Assembly (NCBI RefSeq): GCF_002307475.1
Contig: NZ_NTMH01000003.1
Span: 186,001 to 250,000 of the forward strand
Length of the DNA: 64,000 bases
Reading direction: 5' to 3'
From: Pantoea allii
GTDB taxonomy: Bacteria > Pseudomonadota > Gammaproteobacteria > Enterobacterales > Enterobacteriaceae
Below, piece after piece: positions 19,006-28,160 of the stretch. The notes under the pieces were generated by a model. It was not told where the DNA came from, ran no database searches, and saw nothing but the letters and a program-made list of their open reading frames with translations. A program made the position numbers and the translations under genes. The stretch's first letter is position 1. Each line of letters starts with the position of its first letter.

Positions 19006-19752
19006 TCAGGGTTTGTGGACTTTCAGTCCCGCCAGGGTCTGACTGACAGGCATCATTTCCAGAGTGTTAATGTTGACGTGCTTCGGCAGTGTCGCCACCC
19101 AGTAAACGGCTTCGGTGACATCTTCCGGCGTCAGGGCTGTCGCGCCTTCATAAACCCGATCGGCCTTGTCATCGTCGCCTTTAAAGCGCACGTTGGAAAA
19201 CTCGGTACCGCCGACCAGGCCCGGCTCAATATCGGTCACGCGCAGTGCGGTGCCGTGTAAGTCGGTACGTAAGTTGAGGCTGAACTGGCGCACAAAAGCC
19301 TTGGTTGCCCCATAGACATTGCCCCCGGCATAAGGCCAACTCCCGGCAATGGAACCAATATTAATAATGTGGCCGACGTTACGCTCTACCATGGCAGGCA
19401 AGACGGCGCGCGTCATATAGACCAGCCCTTTGGTATTGGTGTCGATCATATTTTCCCAGTCATTCACATCTGCCCGGTGCGCCGGTTCGATGCCCAGCGC
19501 CAGGCCAGCGTTATTCACCAGAACATCAATATGACGCCACGCATCAGGCAACTGCGTGATGGCTTCTTCAATGGATGCCCGGTTACGCACATCTAACTGA
19601 ACGGTATACAGATTGTCGCCCAATTCCGCTTTTAGCGCCTTCAGCCGTTCTGCACGACGTCCACTGGCGATGACCTTATGACCGGTTTCGATGAACCGGC
19701 GGGTAATGCTTTGGCCAAATCCTGCGGTGGCCCCCGTAACAAATATAATCAT
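19006..19752 (-). CDS. ydfG: NADP-dependent 3-hydroxy acid dehydrogenase YdfG
   Basis: 248 residues, classical SDR. TGATAGFG (residues 6-13) is the cofactor loop, NNAG (80-83) follows, and the catalytic Ser134, Tyr147 and Lys151 (YGATK) are in place. The sequence closely follows E. coli YdfG, which oxidises L-allo-threonine and serine-type 3-hydroxy acids and reduces malonic semialdehyde (also a back-up for RutE). In E. coli ydfG is next to dcp; here the guaD-xdhABC operon sits between them. Confidence 0.93.
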   Translation of the reverse strand: MIIFVTGATAGFGQSITRRFIETGHKVIASGRRAERLKALKAELGDNLYTVQLDVRNRASIEEAITQLPDAWRHIDVLVNNAGLALGIEPAHRADVNDWENMIDTNTKGLVYMTRAVLPAMVERNVGHIINIGSIAGSWPYAGGNVYGATKAFVRQFSLNLRTDLHGTALRVTDIEPGLVGGTEFSNVRFKGDDDKADRVYEGATALTPEDVTEAVYWVATLPKHVNINTLEMMPVSQTLAGLKVHKP

Positions 19753-19871
19753 CTCGCTTTTCCCTTATCCCGTTTCGTGGTGTTTGCATCACCTTAGCAT
19801 GTCAGTTTTGCGTATGCCCGTTGAATTCTGAGGCAATGATGACCGCGACGTTGCGCTGTTTTAGCGCAGGA

Positions 19872-19888
19872 TGCACTGAAACCGTGCA
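19872..19888. promoter_or_regulatory. Putative NtrC binding site upstream of guaD
   Basis: TGCAC-N7-GTGCA, the exact half-site arrangement of NtrC sites such as those of glnA. It lies about 180 bases upstream of the sigma-54 element of guaD, a workable enhancer distance. Confidence 0.6.
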
Positions 19889-19932
19889 GTGCCCGACGCT
19901 GCCGGGGAAGCATTCAGGCGGCTGATGGGTTA

Positions 19933-19965
19933 GCAACCGATTGCCTTGGGTGAGCAATCGGTTGC
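19933..19965. repeat. Perfect 12-bp inverted repeat in the guaD promoter region
   Basis: GCAACCGATTGC and GCAATCGGTTGC are perfect inverted arms around a 9-nt loop, 85 bases upstream of the sigma-54 element. There is no gene ending just upstream on the plus strand, so an operator is more likely than a terminator. A further small palindrome GTTGCGCAAC lies at 19989-19998. Confidence 0.55.
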
Positions 19966-20049
19966 GTGGTGATTTTGTCAGCATAAAAGTTGCGCAACAA
20001 AGAAATCCATCTATCTTTATGAAAATAAAGGATTTTAATTAAATCGCTG

Positions 20050-20066
20050 CTGGCACGACTCTTGCA
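20050..20066 (+). promoter_or_regulatory. Sigma-54 (-24/-12) promoter of guaD-xdhABC
   Basis: CTGGCACGACTCTTGCA fits the sigma-54 consensus YTGGCACGRNNNTTGCW at every defined position, with correct GG-GC spacing. Transcription should start near 20077, 60 bases before the chosen guaD ATG. Confidence 0.82.
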
Positions 20067-20136
20067 AAGTGATTACATATAGACAGTGTTAAATGAACAG
20101 GACGAGGAGATGATGCGTCCGGTAAGAGGAAACCCT

Positions 20137-21465
20137 ATGTTTACAAGCCCGGACACAGCGATTCGCGCCAGCTTTTTCGATTTCGTCGACGTGGCAAAAG
20201 ATCCTGAGGCTATTTTAGCCCAGGCGCGTTATATCGACGATGGCCTGCTCATTTTACGTGAGGGCCGCGTCGTGGCGCTGCATGACTGGCATGAGGTGAG
20301 CGACAGCCTGCGTCCAGACGCCGTCATCGATTTGCGCGGTAAGTTGATCATGCCGGGTTTTGTCGACTGCCATATCCACTATCCCCAAACGGAAATGATC
20401 GGTGCCTTTGGTGAACAGCTTCTCGAATGGCTGAATCAGTATACGTTCCCGGTGGAAGGCCAGTACCGCTGCCCGGAACATGCCGCGCAAATGTCGGCAT
20501 TTTTTCTTCACCAACTGCTGGCCAACGGCACCACCAGCGCGTTGATCTTTGGCACGGTTCATCCTCAGTCGGTAGAGGCTTTATTCAGCGCGGCTGAAGC
20601 GCTGAATATGCGCATCATTGCCGGAAAAGTGATGATGGATCGCAACGCGCCCGATTACCTCGTCGAAACGCCGGAAGAAAGCTATCAGCAAACCCGTGCG
20701 CTGATTGAACGCTGGCACCAGCGGGGCCGCCTGGGCTATGCCCTTACGCCGCGTTTTGCGCCTACGTCTTCGCCCGCCTTGCTGGAAAAAGTGCAGACGC
20801 TTCGTACGGCCTATCCTGATGTCTGGCTCCATACGCACCTCAGCGAAAACCCGCAGGAGGTGGCCTGGGTGAGAGCGCTGTTCCCCGACCACAATGGCTA
20901 TCTCGACGTTTACCACCAATACCAGCTGACCGGTCGTCGCAGTGTGTTTGCGCACTGCCTGCATCTGGAAAATCATGAATGGCAGTGCCTGCATGATACC
21001 GATTCCGCCATTGCCTTTTGTCCGACCTCAAACCTGTTTCTGGGAAGCGGCCTGTTTAATATCAAACGCAGCTGGCAGCAGGGCATTAACGTCGGCATGG
21101 GCACCGATGTGGGGGCGGGAACCACCTTTAATATGTTGCAAACGCTGGGGGAAGCCTACAAGGTCGGCCAGCTGCAACAATACAGGCTGAGTGCGGCAGA
21201 AGCCTTTTATCATGCCACGCTGGGCGGTGCTCATGCCCTGGATCTTGACCAGCACATTGGTAATTTTTTACCAGGTAAAGAAGCCGATTTTGTCGTGCTG
21301 GATATGGCCGTTTCCCCGTTGCAAAAGCTGCGCATGAGTAACTGCAAGGATATCTGGGAGAAACTGTTTGTGCTGATGACCCTGGGCGATGACAGAAACA
21401 TCGTTCAGACCTGGGTTAACGGTCAGCCAGTCTGGCAATCCGCCACAAGGGAGAATGCCGCATGA
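20137..21465 (+). CDS. guaD: Guanine deaminase GuaD
   Basis: 442 residues from the ATG at 20137, preceded by AGAGG at 7 nt; E. coli GuaD has 439. An in-frame GTG at 20086 would put the start only about 9 bases from the predicted sigma-54 start site, so it is rejected. Amidohydrolase zinc motifs are visible: GFVDCHIHYPQ near residue 75, HTHLSE near 230, FAHCLHL near 272 and GTDVGAGTT near 323. The enzyme deaminates guanine to xanthine plus ammonia in the cytoplasm. Its stop overlaps the xdhA start (ATGA), so product and next enzyme (xanthine dehydrogenase) are made together. Confidence 0.94.
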   Translation: MFTSPDTAIRASFFDFVDVAKDPEAILAQARYIDDGLLILREGRVVALHDWHEVSDSLRPDAVIDLRGKLIMPGFVDCHIHYPQTEMIGAFGEQLLEWLNQYTFPVEGQYRCPEHAAQMSAFFLHQLLANGTTSALIFGTVHPQSVEALFSAAEALNMRIIAGKVMMDRNAPDYLVETPEESYQQTRALIERWHQRGRLGYALTPRFAPTSSPALLEKVQTLRTAYPDVWLHTHLSENPQEVAWVRALFPDHNGYLDVYHQYQLTGRRSVFAHCLHLENHEWQCLHDTDSAIAFCPTSNLFLGSGLFNIKRSWQQGINVGMGTDVGAGTTFNMLQTLGEAYKVGQLQQYRLSAAEAFYHATLGGAHALDLDQHIGNFLPGKEADFVVLDMAVSPLQKLRMSNCKDIWEKLFVLMTLGDDRNIVQTWVNGQPVWQSATRENAA

Positions 21466-22901
21466 TTCAGTTCCTACTTAACGATTTACCGATTACCGAA
21501 GAACAGATCGATCCTAATCTGACAGTGCTGTCTTATCTGCGCACCCACAAGCGCCGCTGTGGAACCAAAGAAGGCTGTGCTTCTGGTGATTGTGGTGCCT
21601 GCAGCGTGACGCTGGGCAGTGTGGTAGACGGAAAATTACAGTATCAGACCGTTAACAGCTGCCTGATGCTGGTGAGTGGATTACAGGGCAAACAGCTTAT
21701 TACGGTTGAAGATTTACGTCAGGGCAAAACCCTGCATCCCGCTCAGCAGGCCATGGTGGACTGCCACGGTTCACAGTGTGGCTTCTGCACACCGGGTTTT
21801 GTGATGTCGTTGTTCAGTTTGCAGAAAAACAATCATGGCTGGGATCGTCAGCAGGCAGAGCACGCGCTGGCCGGCAACCTGTGCCGCTGCACCGGCTATC
21901 GTTCCATCATGGCGGCAGCCGAGCAGGTGGTGACGCAGCCGCAGCCTGACCGCTTTGATCGGCAGGAAGAGAAGGTGGTTGAGCGCCTGACCGCGCTGAA
22001 TAGCCAGGAAGTCCAGGTGGTGCAGGACAAAGGCCGCTACTGCTATATCCCCAAAACCGTTGAACAGCTCGCCACGCTCTACGCGGCGCAGCCCGACGCC
22101 GCGTTGCTGGCAGGGGGCACCGATCTCAGCCTGCTGATCACCCAGCGTTACCAGAGCATTCCGTTAATGATTGCGCTAGGACAGGTTGATGCGCTGAAAG
22201 TGTGCCATGAGGATGACGCGTATTATCGGCTGGGAGCCGCGGCCTCGCTGGAAAAAATCGCCGATTTTATGGCGACGCGCATACCGGGTTTGACCGAGAT
22301 GCTGACGCGTTTTGCCTCACTGCAAATTCGTCAGCTCGGCACGCTGGGCGGTAATCTTGCGAATGCGTCCCCGATTGGCGATGCTTCACCTACGCTGCTG
22401 GCGTTAAATGCTTCCTTGCTTCTGCAGAAAGGCAACACGCAACGCACCTTGTCACTCGACGACTTTTTTACCGATTACCGCCAAACCGTGCTGGAGGCAG
22501 GGGAATTTATTCATAGCATCATCATTCCAAAAGTGACGGTGTCACCTGATTTTGTGGCCTGGAAGGTGTCAAAACGTCTGGATGATGATATTTCGGCCGT
22601 GTTTGCCGCCTTTAACATCCAGACCGAGAACGGCGTTGTCACCGCGGCGCGCATCGCCTTTGGCGGTATGGCAGCAACGCCAGTGCGCGCGGCGGGCTGT
22701 GAGCAGGCCATCGTCGGATTACCCTTAACCGCAGAAACGATGGCAAAGGCCTGCCAGGCGCTGGCAGAAACCTTCCAGCCGCTCAGCGACTTCCGCGCCA
22801 GTGCCGATTACCGCCTGCAGGTGGCGGGCAACCTACTGCGCCGTTATTTCTACCGCCTGAATGGATTATCCATTACCGAGGTAAGCCGCTATGTCTCATA
22901 A
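21462..22901 (+). CDS. xdhA: Xanthine dehydrogenase, FeS/FAD subunit XdhA
   Basis: 479 residues. The N-terminal plant-type 2Fe-2S cluster is carried by CGTKEGCASGDCGAC (residues 33-47) with a further Cys in NSCLM. The second cluster comes from GSQCGFCTPGF and GNLCRCTGY. From about residue 190 an FAD domain follows with the LLAGGTDLSLL pyrophosphate loop and LGGNLANASPIGDASP. The two-domain fusion is the form seen in proteobacterial XdhA. It passes electrons from the molybdenum site in XdhB to NAD. Confidence 0.94.
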   Translation: MIQFLLNDLPITEEQIDPNLTVLSYLRTHKRRCGTKEGCASGDCGACSVTLGSVVDGKLQYQTVNSCLMLVSGLQGKQLITVEDLRQGKTLHPAQQAMVDCHGSQCGFCTPGFVMSLFSLQKNNHGWDRQQAEHALAGNLCRCTGYRSIMAAAEQVVTQPQPDRFDRQEEKVVERLTALNSQEVQVVQDKGRYCYIPKTVEQLATLYAAQPDAALLAGGTDLSLLITQRYQSIPLMIALGQVDALKVCHEDDAYYRLGAAASLEKIADFMATRIPGLTEMLTRFASLQIRQLGTLGGNLANASPIGDASPTLLALNASLLLQKGNTQRTLSLDDFFTDYRQTVLEAGEFIHSIIIPKVTVSPDFVAWKVSKRLDDDISAVFAAFNIQTENGVVTAARIAFGGMAATPVRAAGCEQAIVGLPLTAETMAKACQALAETFQPLSDFRASADYRLQVAGNLLRRYFYRLNGLSITEVSRYVS

Positions 22902-25257
22902 CCGTCCGGCATTGCCCGATTCCGCCTTACCCATTGCCCATGCGCGTGACATCAGCAGCGGCGTGGGGCGCAGCAATAAACATGAAAGCGCCGATAAACA
23001 TGTGTCTGGCGAAGCGATGTATATCGATGATAAAGCGGAGCAGCCCGGCCTGCTGCATCTCTGTCCTCGCCTGAGTGAACATGCACATGCCCGCATCACG
23101 CAGGTTGACGTGCAGCCGTGCTATGCCATTCCCGGCGTGGTGCGCGTCCTGACCTGGCAAGAGGTGCCCGGGGTAAACGACGTCGGGCCGCTGCAGCCCG
23201 GCGATCCGCTGCTGGCGCAGGAAAAAGTCGAATACGTTGGGCAGATCATTCTTGCCGTCCTGGCCGAAACGCCAGACGCGGCCAGGCAGGGCGCGATGGC
23301 GGCCATCATCGAGTATGAGGTTCTGCCCGCATTACTGGACGTGGAACAGGCGCTGCAACAGGGCAGCTTTGTCCAGGAACCCCACATCCACCAGCGCGGT
23401 GACGTCGAGGCGGCGCTGGCGCGTGCCCCGCACCGCGTTCAGGGCGCATTTCATATCGGCGGACAAGAGCACTTTTATCTGGAAACCCAGACGGCAATGG
23501 TCATCCCCGGTGAAGACGATGCGCTGCAGGTCTTTTGCTCCACGCAAAATCCAACGGAAATTCAAAAGCTGGTGGCGGAGGTCATGGGCATCAGCATGAA
23601 CAAAGTGACGATTGATATGCGGCGCATGGGCGGGGGATTTGGCGGCAAAGAAACCCAGGCGGCGAGCGTTGCCTGCCTGTGTGCGGTTGCGGCGAACCTG
23701 ACCGGGCGCGCGGTTAAAATGCGCCTGGCCCGGCGTGATGACATGCGTATTACCGGCAAACGGCATCCTTTTTATGTGCGTTACGATGTGGGCGTGGACG
23801 ACGACGGACGGCTGTGCGGTGTAAAAATCGATCTTGCCGGGAACTGCGGCTACTCGCTCGATCTGAGCGGATCGATAGTGGATCGGGCCATGTTTCATGC
23901 GGATAACGCCTATTACCTTGGGGATGCGTTGATCACGGGCTACCGTTGTCGTACCAATACCGCATCCAATACGGCTTTTCGCGGCTTCGGCGGTCCGCAG
24001 GGCATGGTCGCCATCGAACAAATCATGGACCACATCGCCCGTGAACGGGGGCTGGACCCGCTCACACTGCGCAAACGCAACTATTACGGCAAACATGAGC
24101 GCAATATCACCCATTACCACCAGCAGGTGAAAGACAATCTGCTGGATGAGATCACGGCGCAGCTGGAAACCAGCAGTGACTATTATGCCCGGCGCGAAGC
24201 CATCGCAGCGTTTAACGCGACGCATCCCGTGCTGAAACGCGGACTGGCGCTGACGCCGGTTAAATTCGGTATTTCCTTTACCTCCAGTTTCCTTAATCAG
24301 GCCGGGGCGCTGATTCTGATCTATACCGACGGTACGGTGCAGCTCAACCATGGCGGGACGGAAATGGGTCAGGGACTCAACACCAAAGTGGCGCAGATTG
24401 TCGCCCAGGTGCTGCAAATTGAGGTCGATCGCATTCAAATCACCGCCACCGATACGGGTAAAGTACCCAACACCTCGCCGACGGCGGCGTCCAGTGGCAC
24501 AGATCTTAACGGCAAAGCGGCACAGAACGCCGCCGAAATCCTGCGTGAGCGCATGACGAACATGTTGTGCACGCTGCACGCGTGCGCGCCAGATGCGGTG
24601 AATTTCAGCAACGGCATCGTTCGGGCGGCAGATCACTATTACACCTTTGCTCAGGTCGCCCAGCTTGCCTGGCTGAACCAGGTGCCGCTTTCGGCTACCG
24701 GCTATTATCGCGTGCCCGGCATTCATTACGATCGCCAGGCCGGTCGCGGCGAACCTTTTTACTACTTCGCCTACGGTGCGGCCTGCTGTGAGGTGATTAT
24801 TGATACGCTGACGGGTGAATACCGGCTGCTACGGGCGGATATTCTGCACGATGTGGGCGCGTCGCTGAATCCGGCTATCGACATCGGACAGGTTGAAGGC
24901 GGATTTGTACAGGGGCTGGGCTGGCTGACCTGTGAAGAACTGGTCTGGAATGACCAGGGCCAGTTGATGACTGACGGCCCCGCGAGCTACAAAATTCCTG
25001 CCATCAGTGATGTACCGGCCGACATGCGCGTCACCCTGGTGGAAAACCGCAAGAACCCGCAGGACACGGTTTTTCATTCGAAAGCCGTGGGCGAACCGCC
25101 TTTCATGCTGGGGATCGCCGCCTGGTGTGCATTGCAGGATGCGGTGGCCAGCGTGGCCGGTTATCGCCTGCATCCCGGGCTGGATGCGCCCGCCACGCCG
25201 GAGCGGGTATTCTGGGGCGTACAGCGCATGACCGGAGGTGCGGATGATTTATCATGA
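22891..25257 (+). CDS. xdhB: Xanthine dehydrogenase, molybdenum-binding subunit XdhB
   Basis: 788 residues, starting 11 bases inside xdhA. The molybdopterin-cofactor domain shows the conserved GGGFGGKE block (near residue 247), the FRGFGGPQG motif that contacts the cofactor, the GTEMGQG block and, near the end, AVGEPPF, whose Glu is the catalytic base that activates the Mo-OH. It oxidises hypoxanthine and xanthine to urate. Needs sulfurated Moco delivered by XdhC. A 464-codon antisense open frame inside it is a coding shadow. Confidence 0.94.
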   Translation: MSHNRPALPDSALPIAHARDISSGVGRSNKHESADKHVSGEAMYIDDKAEQPGLLHLCPRLSEHAHARITQVDVQPCYAIPGVVRVLTWQEVPGVNDVGPLQPGDPLLAQEKVEYVGQIILAVLAETPDAARQGAMAAIIEYEVLPALLDVEQALQQGSFVQEPHIHQRGDVEAALARAPHRVQGAFHIGGQEHFYLETQTAMVIPGEDDALQVFCSTQNPTEIQKLVAEVMGISMNKVTIDMRRMGGGFGGKETQAASVACLCAVAANLTGRAVKMRLARRDDMRITGKRHPFYVRYDVGVDDDGRLCGVKIDLAGNCGYSLDLSGSIVDRAMFHADNAYYLGDALITGYRCRTNTASNTAFRGFGGPQGMVAIEQIMDHIARERGLDPLTLRKRNYYGKHERNITHYHQQVKDNLLDEITAQLETSSDYYARREAIAAFNATHPVLKRGLALTPVKFGISFTSSFLNQAGALILIYTDGTVQLNHGGTEMGQGLNTKVAQIVAQVLQIEVDRIQITATDTGKVPNTSPTAASSGTDLNGKAAQNAAEILRERMTNMLCTLHACAPDAVNFSNGIVRAADHYYTFAQVAQLAWLNQVPLSATGYYRVPGIHYDRQAGRGEPFYYFAYGAACCEVIIDTLTGEYRLLRADILHDVGASLNPAIDIGQVEGGFVQGLGWLTCEELVWNDQGQLMTDGPASYKIPAISDVPADMRVTLVENRKNPQDTVFHSKAVGEPPFMLGIAAWCALQDAVASVAGYRLHPGLDAPATPERVFWGVQRMTGGADDLS

Positions 25258-26020
25258 CTGGATTGCCATTCTGCACGACCTGCGCCAGAAGCGGCAACAC
25301 TGCGTACTGATCACCGTGCTGAAAGACCGAGGCTCAGTACCGCGTGACGGTGGTGCCAAGATGGTGGTGACGGACAGTGAAACCTTTCTCACCATCGGTG
25401 GCGGTCACCTGGAGTTTCAGTGCATCGCTCAGGCACGGGCGCTGTTAGAAGGTGGAGAGCGGCGCCCCCATACCGAAGAGTTCAGCCTGGGCGCGCGACT
25501 GGGGCAGTGCTGCGGCGGAATGACCACGATTCTGTTTGAACCGCTCATGCAGGCGCAGCCAGAAATCCTGGTGTTTGGTGCCGGTCATGTCGGTCAGGCG
25601 CTGGTTAGCCTGCTGGCGACGTTACCCTGTCACGTTAACTGGATTGACAGTCGGGATAACCAGTTTGTGTCGGTGCCGCCTGGCGTCAACGTCCAGCAGC
25701 CCGACGATCCCCTGGACTGCGTGGCCGGGGCGGCCCCCGGAAGCTATTATATCGTTATGACCCACCATCATCCGCTGGATCTTGCCCTGTGCGAGGCTAT
25801 CCTGCGGCGGGGTGATTTTCGCTATGCCGGCGTCATCGGTTCGCAAAGCAAAAGTCAGCGCTTTCGCTACCGGCTGGAAGGCAAAGGGATTAGTGAAGAC
25901 CGGCTGGCGCGCCTGCGCTGTCCCATGGGCTTACCCGATGTCAAAGGGAAGCTGCCCGCCGAAATCGCCGTCGCGATTGCGGGGGAAATTATCGCGGTGT
26001 ATCAACAACCACGCGGGTAG
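25244..26020 (+). CDS. xdhC: Xanthine dehydrogenase accessory protein XdhC
   Basis: 258 residues from the ATG at 25244, which is preceded by GGAGG at 5 nt; a GTG two codons earlier overlaps that ribosome site. It overlaps xdhB by 14 bases. An N-terminal XdhC/CoxI domain carries the CCGG motif (residues 88-91, LGQCCGGM), and a Rossmann-type domain with VFGAGHVGQAL follows. The protein binds molybdenum cofactor and helps its sulfuration and insertion into XdhB. Last gene of guaD-xdhABC. Confidence 0.92.
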   Translation: MIYHDWIAILHDLRQKRQHCVLITVLKDRGSVPRDGGAKMVVTDSETFLTIGGGHLEFQCIAQARALLEGGERRPHTEEFSLGARLGQCCGGMTTILFEPLMQAQPEILVFGAGHVGQALVSLLATLPCHVNWIDSRDNQFVSVPPGVNVQQPDDPLDCVAGAAPGSYYIVMTHHHPLDLALCEAILRRGDFRYAGVIGSQSKSQRFRYRLEGKGISEDRLARLRCPMGLPDVKGKLPAEIAVAIAGEIIAVYQQPRG

Positions 26021-26080
26021 GTTGTTCTGTCAAAGGCAACCTGCCACTATGAGACTCTGTGTTGTTCTCCAGGAGCGCCT

Positions 26081-28123
26081 ATGAACGCCCGTCAAAATCC
26101 TTTTTTTAGCGTCAGCAGTTTGCCTTATCACACGCCACCCTTTGATCAGATTCAGGAAACCGACTTTCTCCCTGCGCTGCAGGCCGGTATTGAAGAAAAG
26201 CGCCAGGAAGTGCAGGCCATCGCCACCGATCCTGATACGCCGACCTTTATTAACACCTGCGAGGCGCTGGAGAAAAGCGGCCAACTGCTGACCCGCGTAA
26301 GCCTGGTGTTCAACGCGATGACCTCCGCCCATACCAGCCCCTATCTTCAGCAGATTGACGAGGACATCGCGCCACAGCTCACCGCACTAAACGATGAGAT
26401 CATGCTGAACCGGCCGCTGTTCTCACGCATCGATCAGGTCTATTTGCAGCGCAACCAACTTGATGCCGAATCGAAACGCCTGGTCGACGTGCTATGGCAG
26501 CGCTTTCAGCTGGCGGGGGCGAACCTGCCGGAAGCGCAAAAGCAGCAGTTAAAGGCGCTGAACCAGGAAGCGGCCCGACTCAGCACGCAGTTTACCAACA
26601 AGCTGCTGGCCGCTACCAAGGCGGGCGGGTTGATGGTGAATGATGTCCAGCAACTCGCGGGGCTGAGCCCGTCCGATCTGGCCGTCGCCCAGGCGGCTGC
26701 CCGCGCGCGTGGCCTGGAGAATGCCTGGTGGCTGGTACTGCAAAATACCACGCAACAGCCTGCGCTTCAGTCTCTGGAAGACCGCGCGACGCGGCAGGCC
26801 TTGTTCCATGCCGCCATGACGCGCAGTGAGAAAGGCGATGACAACGACACGCGAGCGCTGGTGTTGCGTCTGGCACAGGTGCGCGCTGAGCAGGCGAAAC
26901 TACTGGGATTTGCCAGCTTTGCCGCCTGGCAGTTACAGGATCAGATGGCAAAAACCCCGGATGCTGCCTTCGCCTTTATGCGTAATATCGTTCCCGCCGC
27001 CCGAGCCCGTGCGGAGCGGGAAGCCTCGGCCATTCAGCAAACCATCGACAGCCAGCAGGGCAACTTCACGCTCAGCGCATGGGACTGGAATTTTTATGCA
27101 GAACAGGTGCGGCGGGCACAGTACGATCTGGATGAAAGCCAGATCAAACCCTATTTTGAACTCAACACGGTGCTCGAAAATGGCGTGTTTTGGGCTGCGA
27201 CCCAGCTCTATGGTATTCAGTTTGCCCCGCGTCACGATCTGCCGGTTTACCATCCAGACGTACAGGTATATGAAATTTTTGATGTTGACGGCAGTGGGTT
27301 GGCGCTGTTTTATACCGATTTCTTCAAGCGTGACAGTAAAGGCGGCGGCGCATGGATGAGCAACTTTGTTAACCAGTCCACGCTGCTCGACGCCAAACCG
27401 GTGATCTACAACGTCTGTAACTACACCAAACCCGCCGACGGTGAGCCCGCACTCCTGAGCTGGGATGAGGTTATTACCCTGTTCCATGAGTTCGGTCATA
27501 CGTTGCATGGCCTGTTTGCCAGTCAGCGTTATCCCAGCCTGTCAGGAACGGAAACGCCGCGTGATTTCGTCGAGTTCCCCTCGCAGATTAACGAGCACTG
27601 GGCAAGTGAGCCGCAGGTGTTTCGCCATTTCGCCCGGCATTACCAGACCGGCGAACCCATGCCGGTGGCGCTGCATGAAAAAATCATCAGGGCAGGTAAA
27701 TTCAACAAAGGTTATGAGATGACCGAGCTGCTGGCTGCCGCACTACTGGACCTTCACTGGCACAGCCTTGACGGTCGAACGCCGGTGCAGTCCGTTGACG
27801 GATTCGAGCAGCAGGCGTTACGCAGCGACGATATTGATTTGGCTGCCGTTCCCCCACGCTATCGCTCCAGCTATTTTCAGCATATCTGGGGCGGCGGCTA
27901 TTCTGCGGGTTATTATGCCTATATCTGGACCCAGATGCTGGCCGACGACGGCTACCAGTGGTTTGTCGAACAGGGTGGCTTGACGCGGGAAAATGGCGAT
28001 ATCTTTCGACAAAAGATTTTGTCACGCGGCAACAGCAGCGATCTTAAAGCGTTGTATGAAGCCTGGCGCGGCGGTGAGCCGCAGCTCGAACCTATGTTGA
28101 AAAACCGCGGCTTAGCGGAATAA
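26081..28123 (+). CDS. dcp: Peptidyl-dipeptidase Dcp (M3)
   Basis: 680 residues; E. coli Dcp has 681. The zinc motif HEFGH lies near residues 469-473 (ITLFHEFGHTLHGLF), with the distal Glu in the downstream FVEFPSQINEHWA block. It removes C-terminal dipeptides from peptides in the cytoplasm. The gene has its own ribosome site (CAGGAG) 61 bases after xdhC and a strong terminator after it. It is an E. coli-type neighbour of ydfG that has been separated from it by the purine operon. Confidence 0.94.
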   Translation: MNARQNPFFSVSSLPYHTPPFDQIQETDFLPALQAGIEEKRQEVQAIATDPDTPTFINTCEALEKSGQLLTRVSLVFNAMTSAHTSPYLQQIDEDIAPQLTALNDEIMLNRPLFSRIDQVYLQRNQLDAESKRLVDVLWQRFQLAGANLPEAQKQQLKALNQEAARLSTQFTNKLLAATKAGGLMVNDVQQLAGLSPSDLAVAQAAARARGLENAWWLVLQNTTQQPALQSLEDRATRQALFHAAMTRSEKGDDNDTRALVLRLAQVRAEQAKLLGFASFAAWQLQDQMAKTPDAAFAFMRNIVPAARARAEREASAIQQTIDSQQGNFTLSAWDWNFYAEQVRRAQYDLDESQIKPYFELNTVLENGVFWAATQLYGIQFAPRHDLPVYHPDVQVYEIFDVDGSGLALFYTDFFKRDSKGGGAWMSNFVNQSTLLDAKPVIYNVCNYTKPADGEPALLSWDEVITLFHEFGHTLHGLFASQRYPSLSGTETPRDFVEFPSQINEHWASEPQVFRHFARHYQTGEPMPVALHEKIIRAGKFNKGYEMTELLAAALLDLHWHSLDGRTPVQSVDGFEQQALRSDDIDLAAVPPRYRSSYFQHIWGGGYSAGYYAYIWTQMLADDGYQWFVEQGGLTRENGDIFRQKILSRGNSSDLKALYEAWRGGEPQLEPMLKNRGLAE

Positions 28124-28135
28124 GCGAGAAGCGAA

Positions 28136-28159
28136 AGGGCGGCGATGCCGCCCTGTTTT
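28136..28159. terminator. Bidirectional terminator between dcp and hpxO
   Basis: AGGGCGGC / GCCGCCCT with a 3-nt loop. GTTTT follows on the plus strand and CTTTC on the minus strand; the dcp and hpxO stops converge on it. Confidence 0.85.
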
Positions 28160-28160
28160 A

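Noticed and set aside
18440-19042. 200-codon plus-strand frame across ynfB and ynfA
   Set aside because: Runs out of frame over ynfA and antisense to ynfB, both of which are conserved E. coli genes.
19802-19984. 60-codon minus-strand frame upstream of guaD
   Set aside because: It spans the NtrC-like site and the inverted repeat, has no good ribosome site and no familiar sequence.
23332-24726. 464-codon open frame on the minus strand
   Set aside because: Antisense shadow of xdhB; high-GC third positions keep this frame open, and the plus-strand protein is unmistakable.
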